Counted from the stretch's first letter, positions 47,033 to 58,155 are shown. The stretch is 62,000 nucleotides of DNA from Gnetum montanum (GCA_015680685.1 MNCI01028897.1:30580-92579); one strand, 5' to 3'. Notes: generated by a model not told the origin, from the letters alone. Numbers and translations: made by a program.

Positions 47033-47200
47033 ACTACTAGTTGAAGGTCTTTGCAGACTACTAACTTGGTCGAATTGTGAGTCGTAACTATTAGTTTAAG
47101 GTCTTTATGGATCATTAACAAGTTAGGTTTGTAAGTCAAAACTATTAATTTAAGATCTTTGTGGACCACTAACAGGTTATTCTTGCAAAGGTAAGTTGCT
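47033..47200. repeat. 54-bp tandem array upstream of the antisense promoter (B)
   Basis: Three units of exactly 54 bp at 47033-47086, 47087-47140 and 47141-47194, with a partial fourth. Shared text ACTATTAGTTTAAGGTCTTT then GTGGACCACTAACAGGTT. It ends about 150 bp before the antisense TATA box. Confidence 0.85.
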
Positions 47201-47345
47201 AGTTTAAGGTGGGATGAAATTTTTTGTTGGGCCCACCTGCTATGATGCAAATAATGATGCTATGCTATGATAAGAGTGTTATGCTATACAAAGCATCCCA
47301 CATTAATTGGAATACAAAATGGCAAGTTCATTTTACCACGTTGGC

Positions 47346-47353
47346 TATAAATA
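47346..47353 (+). promoter_or_regulatory. TATA box of the antisense gene (B)
   Basis: TATAAATA in GTTGGCTATAAATAGGGG, 139 bp upstream of the ATG at 47485. The same GCTATAAATAG stands 161 bp upstream of the start in element A. Confidence 0.7.
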
Positions 47354-47484
47354 GGGGTTTACCCATAGTAAACTTGTCATTTTCATTATAAGATCACAAA
47401 GCCCACATCTAGAGCATAGAGTAGCTGTACTGATAGAGAGTAAGGAGATTTAGCATAACAATTAATAGAGGATTTGCAATCAAG

Positions 47485-50400
47485 ATGATGGCACCTAAAG
47501 GAGAATGTAAACATCGAGTGCTCACCAAGGTAGACAAGGTGAAAGACACCCTGGGGTGTCTGTCATAGGCATGTGTCGCAGTACGAGAGGAGACTCTGTC
47601 GACCGGTAAGTTGTTATGCTACCTTTTCTTTTCCAAGTTTTCGTTGTTGTCTCTTATTTTTTTCATTTTTCATAATGAAATCTACATCTTCTATCACTAT
47701 TTTGGTTGCCAATTGTGTAGTTACACCATAGCTGTTGTTGATTTAGCCACGATAGGTGTACGGATGCTACGCTAAAGTTGCATGCAGTATTTCCTAGACC
47801 ACCATTGTTGTGACTGCGTCGCCATAGAGGTTTAGGTGATCTTGACAACCTAGCCCATGAATAGTGTAGCGTACGACCCTTAGGAGGGTTTGACCAAGCA
47901 TGACATTTGACAACATAACATGTGTTTAACGTAGCATAGAGCAAATCGTTTTATATGGTAGAAGATTGGTTGAAATGATAGTAGCATATTAAATTTTTTC
48001 TTATTTGAAATTCGTATTTACTTTTTTTTTTACACTAGGCCAATGTGTTATAAGACCTTTAGACCAATGCATCAATAATATCGTATTACTACGCTATTGA
48101 TCCTGTGGTTCCATTGGTGAAACTACCTTAGTTGTAAATCTATTTTATTATTGCACTTGTTTCATTAGTATGTTTGTTATGTGCATTGTGTGATACTTAC
48201 TATAAGGCAAAGCCAGGATTGGTACGTTCTGTGATGCGTGATGGCCATGCTACATTGCAAGTGTTATTTCATTATTTTTCTTCTAATATTTTACTTTGTT
48301 CTATTTTTTAAAAAAATTTGCGACTGGGGGCTTATGCTACGCTACATGCAAAGAAAGGGTTACACTACACTATTTGCAAATAGATAATCATGCTATGCTA
48401 CATGCAAAATACACTTGAACATAATGCTAACTCTGGTCATTCTATTGTGCAAGGTGATGTTAAAATCCATCTTGATTATCCTAGAAATTGTAGGGGTTTT
48501 GTGTTGCCTAAGTGAACCGGTGGCCAACGTCCCTCTACCCCATGCATATGTGAAGTAGCAGGTGATCGGGTTCCATGAAGGAATGTAGGAATTCCTAAAA
48601 TTCCTCCTCTAGGACTTTAGTGTGATTGTTTGGTCACACTTATCATTAGATGTGGCACACACAATTACAGAAATGCTACTGCTTGGGGCTAACTAGGGCA
48701 TTTTGAAATTTTTGACTAATGATGCAATCAAAGGCAGCTAGGTAGAAGGTTCTAATCAGTGCCCAAAAATCTTAAGGTGTCTGAGTTGGATCTAGGAAAT
48801 GCTTGAGTATAAATGCTATCACTTATACAACATGTTGTTCATTGCCCATTTATTTTTTTTGTTAGGTCATTTTTGTGAACATATTTTTTCACGTAATGCA
48901 TGCTATGCTAGGCAACAATGTTAATGATGTATGTGCTTTTTTGTGTGTTACCAGGTTTTATATTGACAAGAGAAGGCTTCATGGTGATACTGATGCCTTG
49001 GCTTTAGCATAGATGGCCTTGCAGGAATTTTCCTTCGCTAGAAATATGCATGCTAGCATGATAGGCGAATGCGGGGGTGAGTACAAGACCTATCCAACCC
49101 AGTAACCCTAGTTTTATGGAAAGTGTAAGGAGGCTTATTAGTTGGATATGGATTGGGCATCCCTTAGACTGATCACTGTTGAAGACGTGTTGGTGGATCT
49201 CCCACTGTTTCCATTGCCGTTTAAACCTGGTATGCTAGACCGTGAATTTATGTTTCCATGTTCGAGTGTTGTTTCATTTTAAAATTTATTTTATTTATTT
49301 TATTTTGTTTAAACCTTTTTTATTTTTTCAAAATCTGCTACAGCAGCGAAGAAATCCTAGGAGGTCACCATGATCACCTCTGAGCATAATGAGGCCAACA
49401 TCTATTTCAAGTATGGGGAGGTGAACAAGACCCAATGCTAGCTCTGCAACGGGGCCCTAGACTTTCTCATCAAAAACCTTCGGGATGTTGGGCTCATGGA
49501 GTTGTTCTTAGCCATTAACCCAAGCATCCCTACTACTAAAATGTTTTCCCTAGCTGACTCTTTTTCCAAAAGAGTAGACTACTTCTACACACATGTCCAC
49601 AGTGTGCTAGTGGTGCTTAAAATTAACGACCAACTATTTTTGGATCTCTTCAATGTCCTTTCTGATGGCCTCCCCATGGGAGAAAAGACCAAAAAGGAGG
49701 AAAATCATCAAGAAGACATTGAGGAGTGGCTGGGGGAAGTGAAGGACCAAAAGGGGATCCATATTGAGAAGGCCAGGCTAAAATTGACCAAAACAATTTA
49801 TCCCATCTTCCATGCCTGTGCTTTTCCCAAGCTACTCTTGCAAGGAAAAATCATTGAGATCAACCAAGCTTGAATAATAAGATAAGTCATGGAAGAGGGG
49901 GCCCATTACAATTGGGCCATACATCTTTGCAAAGGTCTACATGCTGAAATGATCAAGCTTCATAATAATTCTGAATCCCATTTCAAAGTGCATCATGCCT
50001 TCTTTGTAGCTTGCCTACGTTGCTTCGCGGAATTCTTTGTAGTTCATGAGAATGGAGTCTGGGTGCTAAAAAATCATAACCATATTTCCAAACTGTGGAT
50101 TTTCCAAGTCTTCTATACCACCTAATCCCATGATCCCCCAAAAGCTATTGGAAAATAGTTTTAATGATGACTAGGAATTAGGTCGCATGCAACTTTCGTG
50201 GCCATGATAGCATAGGAGAGGTTCCCCCTACTACTATGGGCAACGTGTCAAAGGGGAAACATCTCATTGCAAAGATAGTGGTAACTAAGTTGTAGCACAA
50301 AAGGTCTCACCTGGATGAGGATCCTCCCCATATGGATGAAGAAGGAGGGTAGGTACTATGGTTCAAGCTTTGCAGAATATAATATCCCATTGGAAAATGC

Positions 50401-52276
50401 TTCCTCTTTTTATTTGTTACCTTGTTCATTTGGTTATTGCTCGCTATGCTGTGCGACACTAGGTAACATAGCATAGCGTAGCATTTTTTTCAAGTTAGTA
50501 TGCTTTCACCTAATGTGACCACACTTTATTAGTAGAGGAAGAAGAAGAAGAAAAAGGTGAAGATGAGGTGACCACCCTTAAAATAGGGATGACTAATTAA
50601 GATGCAAGGGCCCTAGTCACAAAGGAAGGGACCTTGGTCAAGGAAGAAGGAGCTCCTACCATAGAGGAAAAGGGCTTCCATTGATGAGAAGAATGCTCCT
50701 GTTGATGAGGAGCATGTTTCTTCTTATGAGGAGGATGCACCCATTGATGAGGAAGAGGCTGGTGCCATGGAAAGAAGGTCCCTAGTGAATAAAGAAGAGG
50801 TCCTTGTTGACTAGAGAGAGGCCTCTGCCGATGATCCCTTCATTGAATGTACTTCAACGTTGGAAGAGTAGATGAACATGGAGATCATTGCCATGTTGTC
50901 GAGTCAACTAGAAGGAGGGGAGCTACAACTTGATGTTGGTAAGTTTGATAGCATATTTGATAGTATGTTGATGGGTATGACCCTTGAGGGTTTGTTGGGT
51001 AAGAGCTTTACACTATCATTTGTGTTGCTCATCAGCTTTATTGTAGTCCTCTCAGTCATAACTAACACATTTTGTTGTGTAGCAGATACCACCGTTGACA
51101 CTGTAGGCCCTTCTTTGATCCACCTGCGACCATGGGCCAAGACCCCTGATAAGTTTGCCTTCATGGAGGGGGTGGTCAATGACATAATCGACCATCTAAA
51201 GAAGATTGATCTAAGAGTAGGTCAGTAAAGTAGCTATGCTAGGCTTTTTAAATGGCTAAACATTGCTACGCCACTATGACTAATGCCCTTTTGTGTGCAG
51301 TTGATAGCCTCTCACCTCAAATGGGATCCTAAGCAAGCAATTAAGGTTGACATTGTGGCTACATTCCCACCAGGAGTGACTAAAGTACCTTGTCACATAT
51401 ACGACAAGGCTAGTGAATGTGCGTTGTACTCAGCATGCTCCTTGTGGAAGTGTAGGTGTGTAAATGAAGACTTATGAAAACAGGTCGAGAGGCTTGAAAA
51501 GAAGAAGGAAAATCTAACCACAGAGGTGAGAGATATCCACTCCAAAAATGAGTTCCTTTTGCTTGGGATACCAACAATGGTAGTTGGTGCATGATCGTCA
51601 TTGATTATGCAAGGTATTAGATGACCATGTGGTGAAACAATGATACCACACGTGAAATAATTGAGCAGCGTATGCAAATGGACTTGTTGGCCCAGAAGAA
51701 CCAAGATTGGAAAGAATATAGTGTAAGAGTTTATGAGTGGGGGAAGTCACAGAAAAACCATAAACACATGTATAAACTAGAATGTGCCTCGTACCGTAAA
51801 CACTATCCAGATGCTTTTGTTAAGTTGTATATGCATGAAGTATTCATTGATTTCATTGGAACTTCTGGGGCTTACAAAAAGTTCATGCAATAAGTGATGG
51901 TCAGTGAATCCCCTAAACAAGAAGTGAGTTTCCCTGTGGTGGGACCACTACTACCTCATTTTCGCTAGGGCCACTGAGATGGATGGCTATTTAAAAGGAG
52001 AAATTTGTAGCAAACACTGACTTAGGAGATAGGCACTAGGTGGACATTACTAAAGAGGAGGTCTTGCAGTGCCTTGGGGCTAGCCTAGATCACATACCCC
52101 TTGAGACAGATGTAGGGCTATCTCAGGTTAGTCACTTTTTTGTGATGCAATGCCTTATTTTATTCTAGTTTTTATTGTGACTATAGCTGACTACTTTAAT
52201 TTCTATGATACAGAATCCAGATGAAGATATAAGGCCTTCTGAGGGAGGGAATGATGGTGTAGAGGAAGATTCCTAA
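47485..52276 (+). pseudogene. antisense eight-exon gene of element B, unknown function
   Basis: Exons: 47485-47605, 48454-48865, 48955-49229, 49344-50348, 50536-50998, 51083-51216, 51301-52126, 52214-52276. Splice sites include donors GTAAGT (47606), GTATGC (49230), GTAGGT (50349), GTAAGA (50999), GTAGGT (51217), GTTAGT (52127), and acceptors CCAG (48954), ACAG (49343), GTAG (51082), GCAG (51300), ACAG (52213). Start MMAPKGEC; end GGNDGVEEDS then TAA. Exon 2: LIILEIVGVLC, FLKFLLWDFSVIVWSH. Exon 3: DVLVDLPLFPLPF. Exon 4 is open from 49496 to 49873 with LFLAINPSIPTTKMFSLADS. Exon 5 is Glu/Lys-rich. Exon 7 has ERLEKKKENLTTEVRD, a coiled-coil-like helix, and VDITKEEVLQCLGASLDHIP. Several TAG stops and some frame slips remain, so this copy is probably not functional. 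Function unknown. Confidence 0.72.
50443..50484. repeat. GCTAY/RTAGC palindrome inside intron 4 (B)
   Basis: GCTATGCTGTGCGACACTAG continues with GTAACATAGCATAGCGTAGC. Same intron as the palindrome in element A (24141-24184). Confidence 0.65.
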
Positions 52277-52434
52277 CATGAAAGAAAGGGATTTTATTTG
52301 AATTTTTGAAAGAAAATTGTAAACATTATTTGATTTAGACTTTAAATGGAATATGAACTGTTTTAGCCTATGTATTATCTATGTCATTTATTTTTACCTC
52401 TTTTTTCTTTTTTTTATTTGTTTTTTGAATAGCC

Positions 52435-52515
52435 AATTTTAGGCCTTAGCAGGCCATAATGGTAGTTTAAGGCCATTCCAGCCATTGCTAGTTTTAGGAC
52501 ATTTCGCGTAATCGA
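52435..52515. repeat. short array between antisense gene and protease (B)
   Basis: CCAATTTTAGGCCTTAGCAG, TAGTTTAAGGCCATTCCAGC and CTAGTTTTAGGACATTTCG: about three units of the family motif, at the place of the 33-bp array of element A. Confidence 0.65.
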
Positions 52516-52778
52516 AGAGACGTGGGGTAAAGAATTTTTTAAGTTTTATGCATTATCGGGCCATGAAAGACATGAAGTACATTTGATCGACTTTGAAAAA
52601 GTTAGATGCCTCGTGTAGATGAATGAATGTGAGGTAAACAAGGAATAAATTTATAGTGGGTGTTAATCAAGTAAGGAGCAGTGGAGTTGTTATGCTACAT
52701 GAGTAACAATCATCCTTGTAACTACTTTCTAATCCATCATGGGTTTGATGAAACATAAGGCCAAGAGGCTTTATTGCA

Positions 52779-55700
52779 TTATTCTTCTACATCATCGTCT
52801 ACTGCTTGAAAAGGCAACTTGGCCCACATAGTTTCATTTTCTGAGCCAGCATCTTGGGCTGGCTCTTTTTTCAAATAGTTAGTATCAGTGGAAATAAGTG
52901 ACTTATTATCAAATTTTATGACCTCTAAACTTTGCTCCATATCTATATTATTTATTGTCTGGGTCATCACCTCATCATTGTGGATCACCACCTCCCTACC
53001 TTCATAAGGTAGATGGATTTCTCAATGTATGGGTGAAGAGATGACCCTAAGTTGGGCTAACCATGATCTCCCCAAGATTAGGTTAAACCTACAAATCTCT
53101 TCCACCACAATAAACATTGCACTTGTGGGAAATTGGTCCCCTAGCACAAAGTCAATGTGAATGGTGCCTTTCACCACTACCCATGTCCTGCTAAATAACT
53201 TTAGACATGATGTTGTCATGGGCTTGATTTGGTCCATCAAACCTAGTTTGTCCACTATGAGGAATGAGATGACATTTGTGGAAGCCCCATCATCAATGTG
53301 TACTCTTCAAATCTTATGTTGTTTGACTCGAATTGTGATGAATAGGGGTGCTATCATCACTTGATCCTTTTCAAGATGTTCCCTAATGGACTCTTCATCG
53401 AATGTCAACTGGGATGGCCTTAGTTCTTCTGGTGTAGAAGGAAGCATAACCGAATGGATTACTTTCTCCTCTACCAACATGTTCTCATCAACTAGTATGG
53501 ACGTTAACATGCAAACCAAAGCCTCACGGTGTGCGGTGAAAGTCATTATTAGGTCATACAGGCTAAATGTTATATTCTTTTATTTTAGAGCCTATTCTAC
53601 CTGAGTAAGAGCACTCAAGAGATCTTGTTCACATTCTTATTGTTTACCTCCCTTCTCTTCGTCCAATCATCCTATAAGATGAATTTTCCTAGGAGGAGCA
53701 GTTTCAAGTCTGGCACTAGGTCCTTACGGGTGAGGTGGCAATGACCGTGCATATGCAGCGGTGTTAACTTTTGGTGACAAGGCTAGCGTAGATGTAGAGG
53801 ACAAAGGAGTAGGCTTGGAAGGCCCTAGGCTGATACATTTTGTAGTTGTTTCACCTATCAAAAACTCTTCCCATTTCTTTGAACAAGAAGGTTGTGATGT
53901 CATCTTATGTGGGATAGGGGCAGTTGAGTAGTTTGGCTCGCTAATGATGAATAGTATTTCTGGTGTCAGCACAGGCAAGAGTGTGGTTTTAAACATGGAA
54001 GGTGTAGAGGTGGATGTTTGAGGAGGGACCTTGAGGAAAAATGGTTGCTGAAACATCTTTCTAGCTATTGCTAGTATTGGTGCACTACACTAAGGCACGT
54101 GAACCATAAACAATTGCTAGGATAGTTTCGGATTACCATCTACACTAATGGTCTTGATAATGTATCTTGCATTGTTGGTGTTGAGCAGGTCCATGTAAAC
54201 ATGCAAGGATTGATTTTCAGGGAAGATGGGGTTGCTTTGGTCTAGCACCAACTTCCCCTGATCAATCATCTGCTGAATGGCATCTTTCAATGCTATACAG
54301 TAATCTGTGTCATGACCATAGAGTTGGTGGTAGTCACAAAACCACTCTAGCTTGAATTTCTTAGGAACTAGGGGCTTGTTGAGCAAAGGCAAGGAGGGGT
54401 TGCTAATAAGTTCGTAGTACCACCGATGTCATTTGGTTGCTTTCTCTAACATCTGCTTGTATTGAATCTACCCCACCCTTATTAATTGCTTCAGTAGTTC
54501 TGAAGGCTTTAATGGTAGCAGGGTGTACTTGGAGCGATCCTTACCATTGAAGTTGGGTTTAGGCTAGATGGGTGCTTCAAGTGTCGATGTGCAAGGTTGA
54601 GTGGCAATACAAAGTTAGTTGGCACTAGCATTACTTTCTTATTATCATTTTTTTGGGCTAGGCTTCATTTTCCATGGTGACCACCATGGCCATTATAGCC
54701 TTGCCCTTGTCTTTATCCTTTTTAGTATACATGTTTTCATATGCAACATAGGTTCAATCTTTACTTACCTTAGTTGTGCCTTGAATGCTCTTGGTCTAGG
54801 CAAAAGCTTCACTAAGAGTTCATGGAGCTAGGTAGTACACTTTGGACTTAATAAAGTCATTTACTACACCCTTAAAAATGGCTAGTAAATGGGCCTCCAC
54901 AATAGGCTCATAAATCTCATTCAGGGTAGTGCTCCACCACTGTAAAAAATTTTGACTGATTCTAGTGGATCTTGCTTAACACTCATTAACTGATCTAGCA
55001 TAACCTATGGTTTCAAGTTATACTTGAAACAAGTTATGAACTGAGTCAAAAACTCCTCTAGGGTTGAGATAGAAGAGTGTGGGAGCACGTAGTACTAGTC
55101 TAACGCTTTGCCCATCAGAGACATAGCAAATACATAGATGATGATTTGCACCCATTGTTGTAGTAGAAGGGACTCAGATCTAAACATCACAAGATGCGCA
55201 TTGGGGTCACCCTTCCCATTGTATTTTGTAAAGTGGGGAAGTGGCATCTCGAGGGGTAATGTAAGCATGGGAACTACTAGGCTGATGGGATCATCATGGT
55301 AGAAATCCATGATCTTCATCGTATCAGAACCAGTAGCTTTAAGGCACCTAACCTCTTCAGTAAGGATCTGGATAAGTTGAAATGCTTGATCCAGACCTAG
55401 GAGCAATACAGATGGTTGTGGGGCTACGAGGGCAACCATCATTGGTGGTGCTGTTAGGGCAGCCCCCATGAAGAGTGCTACTTATGTTGTCCACCACCCA
55501 ATGGGTGGTTCTATTGGAGTGGTAGCCACAGGTGGTGCCATAGGATAGGTTTTTTGGATGATCAGTGGGGCAAACCACAGTGCCACTGTTGGTTTTACCA
55601 CTTGCAGGGCCTGGTACGCTTGATGGTGAGCATAGTGCAACATTTGAAAAGGTTGTGAAGCAGTGGGAGAAGTGATTGGGATCCACCACATGGGTGGGGC

Positions 55701-56474
55701 TGGGCCCACCACTGACAGTGGAACATGTGCAGATGTTGGAATGGAAGTGGAGACTATATGGAACTGCAACATAGGTATCGTGTGCACCCAAGATAGGGTA
55801 GCCATGATTCGTGCTTGGTACAATGAAGGGATAGATTGGGGAATAGATTGTGGAGGGATAGTGCCTGGAAACAAGGAGGAGTGGGCATGATGATATGCTG
55901 AGGACATGGCATGACTAGCCATGGATGATGAAATTATTGTTTTCAAGGGGGTGGATGTAATCATAAAGGGAGCAGTCATGAAGAGTGGGTTCAATAAGAA
56001 GGTTGCAGTAGGAGGGATAGTCGTAGGGTTAGTATGACCCTCACCCTTGAACTAGGAATCTAAGTCCTCTTGTCGGTCTTGAAACACCTCGTCATAGTGG
56101 GACGCCATGTCTTGCTACTCCCTAGACCTACTTGTTCGTACCAACTAATATAAGATCCATCGATAGATTTCCATCAGGGGAATGGAAGCACCAAAAGTAT
56201 GGATAAATTTCCTCCCATTGAGGTAAAGGAACTCAAAGTTACATTTCTCTTCAAGTTCTTGATCATGTAAGGGAAGATTCTCCTAGAGCTCAGCATAGAG
56301 GAAGTTGTAAATTTTAGTATGTTGTACTAAGCTCTTAGGTGATTAGTTTTGGATCCTAAGAGATCAACGTGGCCCTTGCACTAGGCTAGGTGGTTGCTCA
56401 TCACCTATGGTATTCTAAACCAAAAAAGGGACCTCAAGGTTTGAGGTAGCAACAACAATGGTTGAGGAAGTCAT
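52779..56474 (-). pseudogene. element B Gag and protease
   Basis: Minus-strand ATG at 56474 (MTSSTIVVATSNLE). One frame links 56474, the open stretch 55994-55482 (Pro/Ser/Thr/Met-rich), 55469-55095, 54392-54117 and onward to 52779, apart from a frame excursion near 54960-54400. Capsid-like: LDQAFQLIQILTEEVRCLKA, MDFYHDDP, MPLPHFTKYNGKGDPNAHLV. Nucleocapsid-like: WFCDYHQLYGHDTDYCIALK (about 54360-54300). Protease: HIDDGASTNV (about 53300), then FNLILGRSWLAQLRVISSP (about 53110-53050). It ends ...FQAVDDDVEE with TAA. This is the best-preserved gag-protease of the window. Confidence 0.8.
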
Positions 56475-56693
56475 TTTTGCAAGATTGAAAATGGTTTGCA
56501 AGCAAGAAAAAAATAGAGATCAAGAGGCAATCAGAGGCATTTCATCCTACAAGGTTCCAAAGGAACTATCATTGTGACTAGCCCATACCACACAATGCAT
56601 AAACAATTGTAAGGGTGTCATGTGTATCCTAATGAGTGATAGAGTATAAAGAGCATGAAGGGCTACCTGTAGGACACAGAAAGGGCACCAAAG

Positions 56694-56712
56694 GCCTTCC
56701 TTCTAGAACCAA
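56694..56712 (-). promoter_or_regulatory. primer-binding site of element B
   Basis: Minus strand TTGGTTCTAGAAGGAAGGC, next to the inner edge of the 5' LTR. It keeps the TGG that pairs with the tRNA CCA end. Donor tRNA not identified. Confidence 0.6.
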
Positions 56713-57287
56713 AAACTATTACAACCAAAAACATCAGTGGTTGGAACATCAAGAGGTCACCGAGAAAAACATTTTAACCCTGGATCCATGTGAGGGCTGT
56801 GCTAGAGAAAATGGATTTGAGGTGCCCTGAATGGTCTTTTCAATCAAACAGGAACTTTATAGATGTGACTTAACCGTTTGTAGATGTTTACTTCGTAAAT
56901 GATGCTTGTAGCATAATATGATGATTACTAAATGCAATGGGATAAAAATGATGCAAAATACAATGATAATAAATAGAAATGTAAAGCATACTAGAGTGAG
57001 AGAATGCACCACCTCAAGATCGCGGCTTTACTTTGTTGAGATGGATACAATCGGTTGTGCAACACTAGGAGGCACAAAAATCTCAGAGGTAACCAGAATG
57101 CTCAAAACATGCCAACTATGCTCTCGAATGTGAACTTAAAAGCCAAGTGCACCAAATCTAATCTAGAAATCCAACTATACAAGATGTGAATCCACAAGCC
57201 AACTACTCTTGTTAATACAGAAATGCCAACTCTTTGGGAGAAAAATGCCAATGCAAAAGCCAACCGTTTGAGCATTGTTCGCTAGGG

Positions 57288-57295
57288 TATTTATA
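57288..57295 (-). promoter_or_regulatory. TATA box of element B 5' LTR
   Basis: Minus-strand TATAAATA in AGCCCTATAAATACCCTAGC, conserved with the 3' LTR. Confidence 0.65.
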
Positions 57296-57799
57296 GGGCT
57301 AGGAGTACGAGAAAAATGTGATTTAGGTGCCACATGTCCTAGACCCCATAATATGCAAACATGACAATACCATGTAGGAATGCTATGCCAGTCACAAACT
57401 TTGCTACACTGTAACCATGTTATCAAAAGTACACATGTTGTAATCTAGTATGCTAACAATGTAAGCAGAAATGGAGTCTTTGCCCTAGGACTATGTCTTC
57501 CCTATCCTTATGAATAGGGTCAAGCATAGTGGAAAATTTTGGAGAATGGACTAAGGGGCATGCCAAAGTGGAAGAAAGTTGCTAATCATGGCGATCTTAG
57601 TTATTGCTAACAAGCTGTAGAGCTAGCTAAAGGTGTCCTGATCCTTCTATGAACTTTGCATCACTTACACTATTTAGCACATTGATGTAGCGTAGCTACT
57701 AGTTTGAATAGGAAACTTGCATTGGAGTCAACAACATTTGTTAGAAGCCTTGGCACATGCCAGGTTAATCTTTGGAGCATTCTATTGATTTGCATCTTT

Positions 57800-58155
57800 G
57801 CTATGCTATGCTACACTAGATAGCATAACATAGCATAGCAGCCAATGGAACATGCATTTCTATCAAAATTGCAAGGTTTCACAAGAAAACTTTGCTTGTG
57901 GTTAAAGGGAAAACTAAGATAGGGTAGTTTTGGAAGCCAAAATGTTTTTAGATGCAGTCCTTTTGCTTAAACAGCTTGGCAAAGGAGTCTTTTCATGTTT
58001 TACCCTTGCTATGCTATTTAGCGTAGCGTAGCGTAGCATCCTATGTTGGCCGAATTCTAACTTTGCCTTGCGCGAACATCTTGCCAAAGCTTGTATTCAA
58101 ATGCTTGATTGATTTTTTGAAGGCTTGCTATGCTGTGAAACGTAGCATAGCATAG
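57800..58155. repeat. U3 palindrome cluster, element B 5' LTR
   Basis: Three palindromes at the positions of those in the 3' LTR copy. Both arms keep the pentamer pattern, though loops and single bases differ between the LTRs. Confidence 0.7.
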
